The notes below the pieces were generated by a model. The model was not told the origin of the DNA, did no database searches, and was given only the letters and a program-made list of their open reading frames with translations. Of a stretch of DNA of 64,000 nucleotides, positions 35,167-46,189 are shown piece by piece. The DNA lies in NCBI GenBank assembly GCA_036490955.1, contig DASXCX010000080.1, positions 1 through 64,000 of the forward strand, given 5' to 3'. Position 1 is the stretch's first letter. Every line of letters starts with the position of its first letter. Origin of the DNA: CAIKMD01 sp036490955 (GTDB taxonomy: Bacteria > Pseudomonadota > Alphaproteobacteria > ATCC43930 > CGMCC-115725). The position numbers and the translations under genes are program-made.

Positions 35167-35658
35167 CTATTGTTCGGCAGCCGCCAGCAGCAGCTCGAGC
35201 GCCCGTTCAACAGTGGCGCGGCGAATGCCGCTGCGATCGCCGGGAAACACGTGATGCTCACTTTGCGTCTTGCCGCCGCGTTGCGCGGTCGCGAGATGGA
35301 CGAGACCGACCGGCTTGTCCGCAGAGCCGCCGCCCGGCCCGGCGATGCCCGTAACGGCGACCGCGAGCTCGACCGGCGCATGGGCGAGCGCGCCGGTCGC
35401 CATGGCGCGCGCGACCTCGGCGCTGACGGCGCCATGCCAGGCGATAAGCGCCGCCGGCACGCCCAGCATCTCGGTTTTGGCGCGGTTGGAATAGGTAACG
35501 AAGCCGCGCTCGACGACGTCGGAGGAGCCGGCGATGTCAGTGAGCGCGCCGGCGATCAGCCCGCCTGTGCAGGATTCAGCTGTTGCGACCATCAGCTTCT
35601 TTTCGCGGCAGCGCGCCAACACGCCTTCGGCGAGCGCGCGAATGCGGTCATCGCTCAA
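35167..35658 (-). CDS. cinA: CinA-family nicotinamide-nucleotide amidohydrolase (PncC)
   Basis: CinA C-terminal (PncC) domain protein, 163 aa. PncC deamidates NMN to nicotinate mononucleotide in pyridine nucleotide salvage. Marks are ATAESCTGGLIAGALTD (about 25-41), VERGFVTYSN and VTGIAGPGGGS. The start is taken as TTG 35658 because GGGAGG precedes it at proper spacing; ATG 35679 is the alternative with a weak site. It overlaps the end of pgpA by 11 bases and follows ispDF-pgpA, an arrangement common in alphaproteobacteria. Confidence 0.88.
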   Translation of the reverse strand: MSDDRIRALAEGVLARCREKKLMVATAESCTGGLIAGALTDIAGSSDVVERGFVTYSNRAKTEMLGVPAALIAWHGAVSAEVARAMATGALAHAPVELAVAVTGIAGPGGGSADKPVGLVHLATAQRGGKTQSEHHVFPGDRSGIRRATVERALELLLAAAEQ

Positions 35659-36097
35659 GCAGCCACCTCCCGATCGCAATCACCATCAATGCATAGATCG
35701 CGGCGAGCACATCGTCGATCATGATACCGAAACCGCCGCCGCAGCGCCGCTCGACGGCGCGGATCGGCCAGGGCTTCCAGATATCGAACAAGCGAAAGAG
35801 CGCGAAGCCGATCGCATAGGCGAAGAGATTGAGCGGCAGAGCGACCACGGTGAGCCACTGGCCGACGACCTCGTCGACGACGATCCAGCCAGGATCGTGG
35901 TCGCGCTGATCGCGGATGGCAAAATGCGCCGCGATCCAGCCTACAGGAAAGAGGACGATGGCCGCTGCCAGCAGGGACCACTTGCCAGCATAGACAACGA
36001 TCAGCCACGCGAAAGGCAGCGCGGCGAGAGAGCCCCATGTCCCCGGCGCGCCGGGTAGAAAGCCGCTGCCGAACCAGCTTGCGATCAGTCGCGCCAT
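35648..36097 (-). CDS. pgpA: phosphatidylglycerophosphatase A
   Basis: Inner-membrane PgpA, 149 aa, which dephosphorylates phosphatidylglycerophosphate to phosphatidylglycerol. Family motifs are GSGFLPGAPGTWGSLAALP (10-28), DPGWIVVDEVVGQWLT (about 70-85, with the catalytic Asp/Glu), DIWKPWPIRAVE and GGGFGIMIDDVLA at the C-terminus. ATG 36097 lies 3 bases after the ispDF stop, so it is part of the ispDF-pgpA-cinA operon. Confidence 0.9.
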   Translation of the reverse strand: MARLIASWFGSGFLPGAPGTWGSLAALPFAWLIVVYAGKWSLLAAAIVLFPVGWIAAHFAIRDQRDHDPGWIVVDEVVGQWLTVVALPLNLFAYAIGFALFRLFDIWKPWPIRAVERRCGGGFGIMIDDVLAAIYALMVIAIGRWLLER

Positions 36098-36099
36098 GC

Positions 36100-37251
36100 T
36101 TACGGCAATTGCACGGTCGCGATGGCTTGCGCCGCCATGCCTTCGCCGCGGCCGAGGAAGCCGAGTTTCTCCGTCGTCGTCGCCTTGATGCTGACGCGGG
36201 TCGGCGGCAAGGCAAGGATCTCGGCGATCTTCGCCACCATCGCATCGCGATGCGGCCCGATGCGCGGCGCCTCGCACATCATCGTCACGTCGACATGGAC
36301 GATCCGGCCCTTGGCTTGCCCGACGAGATCGGCGGCGTAGCGCAGGAATAGATGCGATGGCGCGCCGCGCCATTTCGGATCGCTCGGCGGGAAATGCATG
36401 CCGATATCGCCGGCGCCGAGCGCGCCGAGGATTGCATCGGTCAGCGCATGCAGCCCGACATCGGCATCGGAATGGCCGATGAGACCGTGGCTGTGCGGGA
36501 TTTTGAGCCCGCAAAGCCAGACATGATCGCCCGGCCCGAAAGCATGCACATCGAAACCCTGGCCGCTGCGATAGTCGCCCGTACCGCCGCTTGTCAGCTT
36601 CTCGGCGCGCGCGAAATCGTCTGTCGTCGTCACTTTGAAATTGCTTTCCGCGCCTTCGACCAGGCGCACGGTCAGACCGGCGCGCTCGGCGACGGCCGCA
36701 TCGTCGGTCAGTTCCATCCCGGCGGCGGTGCGGTGCGCTGCGAGGATGGCGCGATAGTCGAAGCCCTGCGGCGTCTGTACACGCCATAGCGCGCTGCGGT
36801 CGAGCGTATCGGTAACAACGCCGTTTTCGCCGCGCTTGACCGTGTCCGCAAGCGGCAGCGCCGGGATCGCGGCCGGTGCGGTGTCGAGTGCATCGAGCAC
36901 GCGGTCGATCAGGCTTTGTTCGACGAAGGGTCGCGCCGCATCGTGGATAAGCACGCGCAGTGGCGCGAAGCTTTGGAGACTCTCGAGACCGAGCCGCGCC
37001 GAATCCTGCCGTGCGGCACCGCCTCGCACGGGCGGCAATATGTCGAGCCCGGCCACCGCTGCGTCATAGAGGTCATGATCGGCTGGGTTATAGACGACGC
37101 GCACGCGATCGATCCTCGGATGCTCGGCCAATCGCTCCACCGAATGCCGGAGCAGCGTTTGACCGCCGAGGCTCCTATATTGCTTGGGTCGCTCGCCGCC
37201 GAGCCGCGTGCCGCGGCCGGCCGCAACGACGATGGCGATGCATGCCAGCAT
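36100..37251 (-). CDS. ispDF: bifunctional IspD/IspF enzyme of the MEP isoprenoid pathway
   Basis: Fusion of 383 aa typical of alphaproteobacteria. Residues about 1-220 are IspD (MEP cytidylyltransferase), with AAGRGTRLGGERPKQYR at the nucleotide-binding N-terminus and LIHDAARPFV. Residues about 225-383 are IspF (MEcPP synthase), with the zinc motif GFDVHAF, IGHSDADVGLHALTDAILG and the phosphate-binding ATTTEKLGFLGRGEG. The two sites catalyse steps 3 and 5 of isoprenoid synthesis; IspE would be encoded elsewhere. Divergent from dusB across 145 bp. Confidence 0.96.
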   Translation of the reverse strand: MLACIAIVVAAGRGTRLGGERPKQYRSLGGQTLLRHSVERLAEHPRIDRVRVVYNPADHDLYDAAVAGLDILPPVRGGAARQDSARLGLESLQSFAPLRVLIHDAARPFVEQSLIDRVLDALDTAPAAIPALPLADTVKRGENGVVTDTLDRSALWRVQTPQGFDYRAILAAHRTAAGMELTDDAAVAERAGLTVRLVEGAESNFKVTTTDDFARAEKLTSGGTGDYRSGQGFDVHAFGPGDHVWLCGLKIPHSHGLIGHSDADVGLHALTDAILGALGAGDIGMHFPPSDPKWRGAPSHLFLRYAADLVGQAKGRIVHVDVTMMCEAPRIGPHRDAMVAKIAEILALPPTRVSIKATTTEKLGFLGRGEGMAAQAIATVQLP

Positions 37252-37396
37252 GGCGCCAAGCTAGCGCAGGCGGCTCCCAGAGGGCAGGGTCCTTAGCCGA
37301 AAAGGGCGGAATCTCGCGCCCGAAATATCGTTGCAATCATTGTGCACTGCGGTATTATGTGCTCAATCTATGAGCAACGCGGATTTTGCATAGAAA

Positions 37397-38380
37397 ATGA
37401 GCATCCGAATTGGTCCTCTAGAGCTTGAAGCGCCGGTCATCCTCGCACCGATGTCCGGTGTCACAGATCTGCCGTTCCGGCGATTGGTTAAGTCGCACGG
37501 CGCCGGGCTCGTCGTCTCCGAGATGATCGCCAGCGAGGCGATGATCCGCGAGACGCGCCAATCGATGACCATGGCGAAGAACTGCCCGGAAGAGCAGCCG
37601 ATGGCGGTGCAACTCGCCGGTTGCGAGCCGGCGGTCATGGCCGAAGCGGCAAAGCTCAATGCCGATCGCGGCGCGGCGCTGATCGATATCAATTTCGGCT
37701 GCCCGGTGAAAAAGGTCGTGAACGGCCAGGCCGGCTCCGCGCTGATGCGGGAAGAAGGACTGGCCGCGCGCATCCTTGAAGCCACCGTGAAGGCGGTCAA
37801 TCTGCCGGTCACCTTGAAGATGCGCACCGGTTGGGACGACAACAGCCGTAACGCGCCGAAGCTGGCGAAGATCGCCGAAGATGCCGGCATCAAGATGATC
37901 ACGGTGCATGGCCGCACACGTTGCCAGTTTTATGAGGGCCATGCCGATTGGTCTTTCGTGCGCCGCGTGAAAGAGGCGGTATCGCTGCCGGTAATCGTCA
38001 ATGGCGACATCACGACTCTCGAAAAGGCACAAGAAGCGCTGACCCTTTCAGGCGCCGACGGCGTGATGGTCGGCCGCGGCGCTTATGGCAAGCCATGGTT
38101 CCTGCACCAGGTGATGCATTTCTTCAAGACCGGCACGCGGCTTCCCGATCCGCCGCTGGCCGAGCAGCGAGATGCGCTGCTCGCGCATTACGACGCTATG
38201 CTGTCGCATTACGGTATCGGCGTCGGCAGCCGCATCGCGCGCAAGCATCTCGGCTGGTATTCGAAAGGGCTTTTCGGCTCATCGGAATTCCGCGCAGCGG
38301 TCAATCGCTGCGACGACCCAGCGCGAGTCAAAACCATGGTCGAAGAATTCTACACGCCGCTCTTGGCGGAGGCGGCGTAA
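37397..38380 (+). CDS. dusB: tRNA-dihydrouridine synthase
   Basis: Flavoenzyme (327 aa) that reduces uridine to dihydrouridine in tRNA D-loops. FMN-barrel marks are LAPMSGVTDLPFRRLV (about 15-30), DINFGCPVKKVVNGQAGSAL with the catalytic Cys, and VHGRTRCQFYEG. Called nifR3 in older work, it is the constant neighbour of ntrBC in alphaproteobacteria. ntrB begins 3 bases after the stop. Confidence 0.95.
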   Translation: MSIRIGPLELEAPVILAPMSGVTDLPFRRLVKSHGAGLVVSEMIASEAMIRETRQSMTMAKNCPEEQPMAVQLAGCEPAVMAEAAKLNADRGAALIDINFGCPVKKVVNGQAGSALMREEGLAARILEATVKAVNLPVTLKMRTGWDDNSRNAPKLAKIAEDAGIKMITVHGRTRCQFYEGHADWSFVRRVKEAVSLPVIVNGDITTLEKAQEALTLSGADGVMVGRGAYGKPWFLHQVMHFFKTGTRLPDPPLAEQRDALLAHYDAMLSHYGIGVGSRIARKHLGWYSKGLFGSSEFRAAVNRCDDPARVKTMVEEFYTPLLAEAA

Positions 38381-38383
38381 GTC

Positions 38384-39516
38384 ATGGCGGCCCGCGGCAG
38401 CGTCATCCGGCGCCTACCGCCCGAGGTCGCGGTCGAAGCGCATGCCGTGCTCGCGGCGCTGCCCGATCCCGTGCTCGTCGTCGATGAGCAGGGGACATTG
38501 CGTTACGCCAATCATGCCGCCGAGGAATTCTTCGACGCGGGCAAGACCATGTTGCTGGGTCTGCCGCTTCCCGGTTTGTTGCCGCCGGACAGCCCGGTCT
38601 TCGCGCTGATCGACAGCGTGCGCCGAACCGGCGCGAGCGTTTCCGAATATGGCGTCGGCGTCGACATGCCGCGTATCGGGCCGCGGACGCTGACCGTCCA
38701 GGCGGCGCCGATGGGCGATGGCTCGGACCTCGTCGTCGTGACGCTGCAGGGCCGCTCGATCGCCGACAAGATCGACCGTCAGCTCACGCATCGCAATGCG
38801 GCCCGCTCGGTGACGGCGATGGCCTCGATGCTGGCGCATGAGGTGAAGAATCCGCTTTCCGGCATCCGCGGCGCAGCGCAGCTCCTCGAAGAGAACGCGA
38901 ACCAGGCCGATCGCGAGCTGACACGGCTCATCTGCGACGAGACCGATCGCATTTGCGCGTTGGTCGATCGCATGGATGTGTTCTCCGATCGCCGGCCGCT
39001 CGAGAGAGCGGCAATCAACATCCACGAAGTTCTTGAACGCGTGCGCCGCGCCGCGCAATCGGGCTTCGCGCGCAATGTTCGCTTCATCGAGGAATACGAT
39101 CCGTCGTTGCCCGCCGTCCACGGTAATCGCGATCTGCTGATCCAGACCTTCCTCAACCTGGTCAAGAACGCCGCCGAAGCGGCGCCGGCGCAAGGCGGCG
39201 AGATTCAGCTCGCCACCTCGTATCAGCACGGCGTGCGCATGATGGTCGCCGGCAGCGATAGCCGCGTTCATCTGCCGCTCGTGGTGACGGTAACCGATAA
39301 TGGCGAGGGCATTCCCGAAGATATCCAAGGGCATCTCTTCGATCCCTTCATTTCGACCAAGCACAATGGCAGCGGCCTCGGCCTCGCGCTTGTCGCCAAG
39401 GTGATCGGCGACCACGGCGGCGTCATCGAATTCGATTCGCAGCCGCGGCGCACCGTGTTCCGTGTCTACCTGCCTGTGGCGCCGGTGGCTGCCATCTCAC
39501 CGAGCGAGAGCCCGTC

Positions 39517-39520
<4 letters not shown>
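38384..39520 (+). CDS. ntrB: nitrogen regulation sensor kinase NtrB
   Basis: Cytosolic histidine kinase of the NtrBC system (378 aa), controlled by PII proteins. A PAS domain covers about 20-125. HisKA contains MLAHEVKNPLSGIRGAAQLL with the phosphorylated His near 150. HATPase is marked by FLNLVKNAAEAAP, TDNGEGIPEDI and GSGLGLALVAKV. It phosphorylates or dephosphorylates NtrC according to nitrogen status. It overlaps ntrC by ATGA. Confidence 0.95.
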
Positions 39521-40962
<1,442 letters not shown>

Positions 40963-40966
40963 AGTC

Positions 40967-43177
40967 ATGAGCGAAGGGCGGGGGTTCGTGACGTGGGCCG
41001 GGCGGGTCGGTCTCGGGCGCAAGCTCGCGCTCACGCTTGGCGTTTTCGCGCTGCTGTCGGGATTTGCGACGCTCGCGGTACTGCGCGGCGTCTGGCCGGG
41101 CGCGCCGGTGCCGCATCTCGATCAGCTTGCCCTGCTGCTCAATTTCGTTCTCCTGCTGCCGTTGATCGCCATCGTGGCGTGGCGGCTGGTGCAGCTTTGG
41201 GCGGAGCGGCGGCGCGGTCTTGCCGGCTCGCGCCTTCACACGCGTCTCGTCGTGCTGTTCAGCCTGGTCGCGGTGATCCCGACGATCTTCGTCGCGATCT
41301 TTTCCTATCTGCTTTTCAGCTTCGGCGTACAAGCCTGGTTCGGCGAGCCGGTCCATGACGCCGTTACCGGCTCGCTCGCCGTTGCCGAGGCCTATCTCCA
41401 CGAGCACCAGCAGACGATCCGCGCCGATGTCGTCGGCATGGCGAATGATCTCAATCGCGACGCCAATCTCTTGAGCCTCAACCCGCAGCGCTTCAACGAG
41501 GTCGTGCGCGCACAGGCTGCGCTCCGCTCGCTGACGGAGGCGATTGTGTTCGACGGGCAGGGGCATCTCCTCGCGCGCACCGGCTTCAGCTTCGCGCTCG
41601 AATTGCAGCCCGTGCCGGATTGGGCGATCGCGTCCGCGCGCGCCGGCGACGTGGCGGTGATGACCAACGACAATGACGACCGCGTCCGCGCTCTCGTCCG
41701 GCTCGAGCGCTACGGCGACGTCTATCTCTATGCTGGCCGCTTCATCGACCCGAATGTGATCAATCACATGCGGCAGACCCAAAGCGCGGTTGCGCAATAC
41801 GAGCAGCTCGAGGGCCAGCGCTCGGACTACCAGATCGTCCTTTCCATCGTGTTCTTCGGCGTCGGCCTGCTGCTGCTGACCGGCGCAGTCTGGGTCGGCT
41901 TGGCCATGGCGACCCGGATGGCCAAGCCGATCGCGTCGCTCGTTGCGGCGGCGGAACGTGTGCGTGGGGGCGATCTCGCGGCGCGCGTTCCGGCGGGCGA
42001 TAGCGACGAGGAATTCTCTTCGCTGTCGCGCGCCTTCAACCGCATGACGCATCAATTGCAGACCCAGCAGAGCGAGCTGATCGAAGCCAACCGGCAGCTT
42101 GATCAGCGGCGCCGATTCACCGAGACCGTGCTGTCGGGCGTCTCCGCCGGCGTCATCGGCCTCGACCAGCAAGGCCGCATCAATCTGCCGAACCGCTCGG
42201 CTTCGCTGCTGCTTGGGACCGATCTCGATCAGCATATCGGCAAAGACCTCGCCGAGGTCGTGCCGGAAATGGCCGGGCTCTATGACGAGGCGGAGCGCCG
42301 TCCCGACCGGCTGGCGCAGGCGCAGGTGCAGATCGTGCACGCCGGCCGCGCGCATATGTTGCTCGTCCGGGTCGCCGCCGAGCGTCTTGAAGGCGAAGCC
42401 AAAGGTTACGTCGTCACCTTCGACGACATCACCGATCTGCAGGCGGCGCAACGCAAAGCGGCTTGGGCCGACGTCGCCCGCCGCATCGCGCACGAGATTA
42501 AGAATCCGCTGACCCCCATCCAGCTTTCGGCCGAGCGCCTGAAGCGGAAGTATCTCAAGGACATCGCCAACGATCGCGAGACTTTCGCCGCCTGCACGGA
42601 CACCATCATCCGCCATGTCGGCGATATTGGTCGCATGGTCGATGAGTTCTCTTCCTTCGCGCGGATGCCGGCGCCGGTGCTGCGCGACGAGGATCTAAAC
42701 GAGATCGTGCGCCAGGCGGCGTTCCTGCAGCGCGCGGCAACGCCCGAGATCCGCGTCGAGACCGAGCTGCCCGGCGCGCCCCTGCGCCTTAACTGCGATT
42801 CGCGGCAGGTGGCCCAGGCCCTCGTCAATCTGATGAAGAATGCGGCCGAATCGATCCTGTCGCGCGAAGGCGACGTGCCGCCTGGCGAGATAGCCGTCAG
42901 CCTCGGCCGTGACGGCGAGGACGTTGTGCTGTCGGTCGAGGATAACGGCCGCGGCCTGCCGCGCGAAGGCCGCGAGCGGTTGATCGAGCCTTATGTGACG
43001 ACGCATGCGAAAGGCACCGGCCTGGGTCTCGCTATCGTGAAGAAAATCATGGAAGATCATCACGGCGAGCTCGTTCTCGATGATCGAGAAGGCGGCGGTG
43101 CACGGATAAGCCTCGTGTTTCATCCGCAGGAGGTAAAGAACGTTACGCCAAAACCGGTAGCTCAGGTGGAAGCCTAA
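40967..43177 (+). CDS. ntrY: membrane sensor kinase NtrY
   Basis: Transmembrane histidine kinase of the NtrYX system, 736 aa. Three N-terminal helices within the first 125 residues (about 20-40, 50-75, 95-115) and one near 285-310 flank a periplasmic sensor region. HAMP (about 310-365), PAS (about 380-480) and HisKA (ARRIAHEIKNPLTPIQLSAE, His near 509) follow, then HATPase with NLMKNAAESI and GTGLGLAIVKKI. It responds to nitrogen or redox state in related bacteria. It begins 4 bases after ntrC. Confidence 0.94.
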   Translation: MSEGRGFVTWAGRVGLGRKLALTLGVFALLSGFATLAVLRGVWPGAPVPHLDQLALLLNFVLLLPLIAIVAWRLVQLWAERRRGLAGSRLHTRLVVLFSLVAVIPTIFVAIFSYLLFSFGVQAWFGEPVHDAVTGSLAVAEAYLHEHQQTIRADVVGMANDLNRDANLLSLNPQRFNEVVRAQAALRSLTEAIVFDGQGHLLARTGFSFALELQPVPDWAIASARAGDVAVMTNDNDDRVRALVRLERYGDVYLYAGRFIDPNVINHMRQTQSAVAQYEQLEGQRSDYQIVLSIVFFGVGLLLLTGAVWVGLAMATRMAKPIASLVAAAERVRGGDLAARVPAGDSDEEFSSLSRAFNRMTHQLQTQQSELIEANRQLDQRRRFTETVLSGVSAGVIGLDQQGRINLPNRSASLLLGTDLDQHIGKDLAEVVPEMAGLYDEAERRPDRLAQAQVQIVHAGRAHMLLVRVAAERLEGEAKGYVVTFDDITDLQAAQRKAAWADVARRIAHEIKNPLTPIQLSAERLKRKYLKDIANDRETFAACTDTIIRHVGDIGRMVDEFSSFARMPAPVLRDEDLNEIVRQAAFLQRAATPEIRVETELPGAPLRLNCDSRQVAQALVNLMKNAAESILSREGDVPPGEIAVSLGRDGEDVVLSVEDNGRGLPREGRERLIEPYVTTHAKGTGLGLAIVKKIMEDHHGELVLDDREGGGARISLVFHPQEVKNVTPKPVAQVEA

Positions 43178-43180
43178 TCG

Positions 43181-44635
43181 ATGGCGAACGAGATTCTAGT
43201 CGTCGACGACGAAGCCGATATCCGCGCGCTGATGTGCGGGATCCTCGGCGACGAGGGTTATGAGACACGCCAAGCCGGCAACAGCGCCGAGGCGCTCGCC
43301 GCGATCCGCTCGCGCCAGCCGTCGCTTGTCGTGCTCGACATCTGGCTGCAAGGCAGCGAGCTCGACGGGCTCGAGATTTTGAAGATCATCAAGCGCGAGC
43401 TGCCGCATATCCCGGTCGTGATGATCAGCGGCCACGGAAATATCGAGACCGCGGTCGCGGCGATCAAGATCGGCGCTTACGACTTCATCGAAAAGCCTTT
43501 CAAATCGGATCGTCTGCTCATCATCGTCGAACGCGCGATCGAGGCGGCGCGGCTGAAGCGCGAGAACGAGGAATTGCGCCAACGCACCGGGGGCGATGAG
43601 GATCTCGTCGGGCAGTCGCACGCGATTTCCCAGCTTCGCCAACAGCTCGATCGTGTCGGCCCAACCAACAGCCGCGTGCTGATCACCGGCGCGCCGGGAG
43701 CCGGCAAGGAAGTGGTGGCGCGGCTGCTCCACGCCGGCTCGCGCCGCGGCAAGGGTCCGTTCGTCGTGCTGAGCTGCGCGACGATGCGGCCGGAGCGTTT
43801 CGAGATCGAGTTGTTCGGCACCGATGCCGGCGCCGAGGGACCGGAATCGCCGCGCAAGGTCGGCACCTTCGAGCAGGCGCATGGCGGCACGCTGTTCCTC
43901 GACGAAGTCGCGGATATGCCGCTTGAGACGCAAGGCAAGATCGTGCGCGCGCTCCAGGACCAAACCTTCGAGCGAGTGGGCGGTACGCGCGTGAAGGTCG
44001 ATGTGCGCGTCATCGCCGCGACCAATCGCGATCTCACCATCGAGATCGCGGCCGGCCGCTTCCGCGAGGATCTCTACTACCGTCTCGCCGTCGTGCCGCT
44101 GCACGTGGCACCGCTGCGTCAGCGCATCGAGGATATTCCGGCGCTGGCCCGGCATTTCATGGTGCGCGCCGCCGAGAATGCGCGCCTGCCGCCGCGCGAA
44201 TTCGGCGACGACGCGATTGCCGCGCTTCAGGCTTACGAATGGCCGGGCAATGTGCGCCAACTCAAGAACGCGGTCGACTGGACCTTGATCATGGCGCCCG
44301 CGGGCAGCGATCCGATTCGCGCCGAGATGCTGCCGGCGGAGATCGGCTCGATCGCGCCGGCGGTCGTGCGCTGGGACCGCGGCGGCGAGCTCATGACCTT
44401 GCCGCTGCGCGACGCGCGCGAGATGTTCGAGCGCGAATATCTCTTTGCCCAGATCGCGCGCTTCGGCGGCAATATCTCGCGTACCGCGGCGTTTGTCGGC
44501 ATGGAGCGCTCGGCGCTGCATCGCAAGCTCAAATCGCTCGGCGTGCTGAGCGGCGAGCGGAACGGCGAGCGCCAGGCCGATGAGCGCGGCCCCGACGAGC
44601 CCGCCGCCAAAGCCGATTTGTCCGAGGCGAATTGA
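43181..44635 (+). CDS. ntrX: response regulator NtrX, lacking the GAFTGA loop
   Basis: Partner regulator of NtrY, 484 aa. The receiver domain has Asp near 51 (LVVLDIWLQGSELDG). The AAA+ domain has Walker A GAPGAGKE and Walker B GGTLFLDEVADMP, but the position of the sigma-54-contact GAFTGA loop reads FGTDAGAEGPESPRKVGTF, so the motif is missing. This suggests it acts as a DNA-binding regulator of sigma-70 promoters more than as a sigma-54 activator. A Fis-type HTH ends the conserved part (NISRTAAFVGMERSALHRKL), followed by an acidic tail. Confidence 0.94.
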   Translation: MANEILVVDDEADIRALMCGILGDEGYETRQAGNSAEALAAIRSRQPSLVVLDIWLQGSELDGLEILKIIKRELPHIPVVMISGHGNIETAVAAIKIGAYDFIEKPFKSDRLLIIVERAIEAARLKRENEELRQRTGGDEDLVGQSHAISQLRQQLDRVGPTNSRVLITGAPGAGKEVVARLLHAGSRRGKGPFVVLSCATMRPERFEIELFGTDAGAEGPESPRKVGTFEQAHGGTLFLDEVADMPLETQGKIVRALQDQTFERVGGTRVKVDVRVIAATNRDLTIEIAAGRFREDLYYRLAVVPLHVAPLRQRIEDIPALARHFMVRAAENARLPPREFGDDAIAALQAYEWPGNVRQLKNAVDWTLIMAPAGSDPIRAEMLPAEIGSIAPAVVRWDRGGELMTLPLRDAREMFEREYLFAQIARFGGNISRTAAFVGMERSALHRKLKSLGVLSGERNGERQADERGPDEPAAKADLSEAN

Positions 44636-44651
44636 GGCCGAATAGGGCTCT

Positions 44652-45518
44652 ATGTCCCGCATTGCTTATGTGAACGGCCGTTATCTCGAGCATCGCCATG
44701 CGTGCGTGCATATCGAGGATCGCGGCTATCAATTCGCCGATGGCTGTTACGAGGTCGTCGCGATGCGCGATGGCGTCTTCATCGATGCCGGGCTGCATCT
44801 GCAGCGGCTGCGACGCTCGCTCGCGGCGCTGAGCATTACCTCTCCGATGAACGATGCCGCGCTGATGGTCGTGATGAGCGAGGTCGCGCACCGCAATCTG
44901 GTGCGCGAGGGCTTTGTCTACATGCAGATCACGCGCGGCGTCGCGACGCGCGATTTTTCTTTTCCGGCCAAGACGCGGCCGAGCCTCGTGATGACCGCGC
45001 GCTCGAAGCTGCTGGTCGACCCGAAGCTTCTGGCGTCCGGCATCAAGGTCATCACCATTCCGGACCAGCGTTGGGCGCGACCCGACATCAAATCGGTCTC
45101 GCTGTTGCCTAACGCGCTTGGCAAGGAGCAGGCGAAGAAGGCGGGGGCCTACGAAGCGTGGCAGGTCGATCGCGACGGCAACGTCACTGAAGGCACCTCG
45201 TCCAACGCCTGGATCGTGACCAAGGCCGGCGAGGTGGTGACGCGCCAAGCCGATCAGGGGATCCTCAACGGCGTGACGCGGCTCGGCTTGTTGCGGGTCA
45301 TCGCGGCGTCGGGGTTGCGGCTCGCCGAGCGACCCTTCAGCGTCATCGAAGCAAAGCAAGCGGCCGAGGCGCTTTTGACCAGCAGCACGAATTTCGTCGT
45401 GCCGGTCGTGCGGATCGATGATACGCCGATCGGCGACGGCGAGCCGGGTCCGCTCGCCGGAAAACTGGCGGCGTCCTATGCGGATTACGCGGCGCTCGGC
45501 GGCTCGGACAAAGCATGA
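44652..45518 (+). CDS. dat: D-amino-acid transaminase (class IV PLP enzyme)
   Basis: Fold-type IV PLP aminotransferase of 288 aa, normal length for D-alanine transaminase. It interconverts D-amino acids and 2-oxo acids and may supply D-Glu or D-Ala for peptidoglycan. Class motifs are YVNGRYLEHRHACVHIEDRG at the N-terminus, DIKSVSLLPNALGKEQAKKA carrying the PLP Lys, and DGNVTEGTSSNAWIV. The gene order ntrX-dat-hfq supports an alphaproteobacterial conserved cluster. Overlaps the HAD gene by ATGA. A branched-chain aminotransferase role is less likely. Confidence 0.88.
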   Translation: MSRIAYVNGRYLEHRHACVHIEDRGYQFADGCYEVVAMRDGVFIDAGLHLQRLRRSLAALSITSPMNDAALMVVMSEVAHRNLVREGFVYMQITRGVATRDFSFPAKTRPSLVMTARSKLLVDPKLLASGIKVITIPDQRWARPDIKSVSLLPNALGKEQAKKAGAYEAWQVDRDGNVTEGTSSNAWIVTKAGEVVTRQADQGILNGVTRLGLLRVIAASGLRLAERPFSVIEAKQAAEALLTSSTNFVVPVVRIDDTPIGDGEPGPLAGKLAASYADYAALGGSDKA

Positions 45519-46189
45519 CGGCCGATAACGAAAAAATGCCGCGCGCCATCGTCTTCGATTGGGACAACACCCTCGTCGATAGCTGGGGGACCATCCACGA
45601 AGCACTGGTTCGGACGTTCACGGCTATGGGGCATGAGCCGTGGACATTGGCCGAGACCAAGATGCGGGTGCGGCGTTCGTTGCGCGACGCCTTTCCGGCG
45701 CTGTTCGGCGATCGCTGGGACGAGGCGCGCAAGCTCTATCTCGATCATTTCACCGCGATGCATATCGAGCGGCTGGCGCCGATCCTCGGCGCGGCCGAGC
45801 TGCTAGCCGAAGCGCAGCAAGCGGGTTTCCATCTTGCCGTGCTCAGCAACAAGACCGGCCGTATCCTGCGGCTTGAAGCCGATCATCTCGGCTGGACCCC
45901 GTATTTCAAACGCCTCGTCGGCGCGGGCGACGCCAAAGCCGACAAGCCCGATCCGCTCGCGATGCAAATCGCGCTCGAAGGTTCGGGCTTTACCGGCGCC
46001 GATGTTTGGTATGTCGGCGATACCGCGCTCGATATGGAATGCGCCGCGCGGGCCGGCTGCACCGCCGTGTTGCTCGGTGCACTCGATCCCGAGGATCAGG
46101 GCTTCGCGACGTTCCCGCCGCAGCGCCACTTCGCGGATTTCACGGCGCTTGGCCGGTCGCTGCTTGGCCGGAGGCCGCCGCGCGAATAG
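45515..46189 (+). CDS. HAD-superfamily phosphatase (Gph-like)
   Basis: Haloacid dehalogenase-type hydrolase, 224 aa. Motif I is FDWDNTLVDSW (nucleophile Asp and acid Asp), motif II VLSNKTG, motif III Lys in AKADKPDP, and motif IV VWYVGDTALDMECA. The cap region is C1-type, as in phosphoglycolate phosphatase. Coupled to dat through ATGA. Its 3' end overlaps the convergent lipoprotein gene by 50 bases. Substrate uncertain. Confidence 0.85.
   Translation: MTADNEKMPRAIVFDWDNTLVDSWGTIHEALVRTFTAMGHEPWTLAETKMRVRRSLRDAFPALFGDRWDEARKLYLDHFTAMHIERLAPILGAAELLAEAQQAGFHLAVLSNKTGRILRLEADHLGWTPYFKRLVGAGDAKADKPDPLAMQIALEGSGFTGADVWYVGDTALDMECAARAGCTAVLLGALDPEDQGFATFPPQRHFADFTALGRSLLGRRPPRE

Noticed and set aside
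44529..45605. 358-codon minus-strand frame opposite the D-amino-acid transaminase gene
   Set aside because: Arg/His/Asp-rich composition typical of antisense frames. The plus strand has PLP-enzyme motifs and operon overlap.
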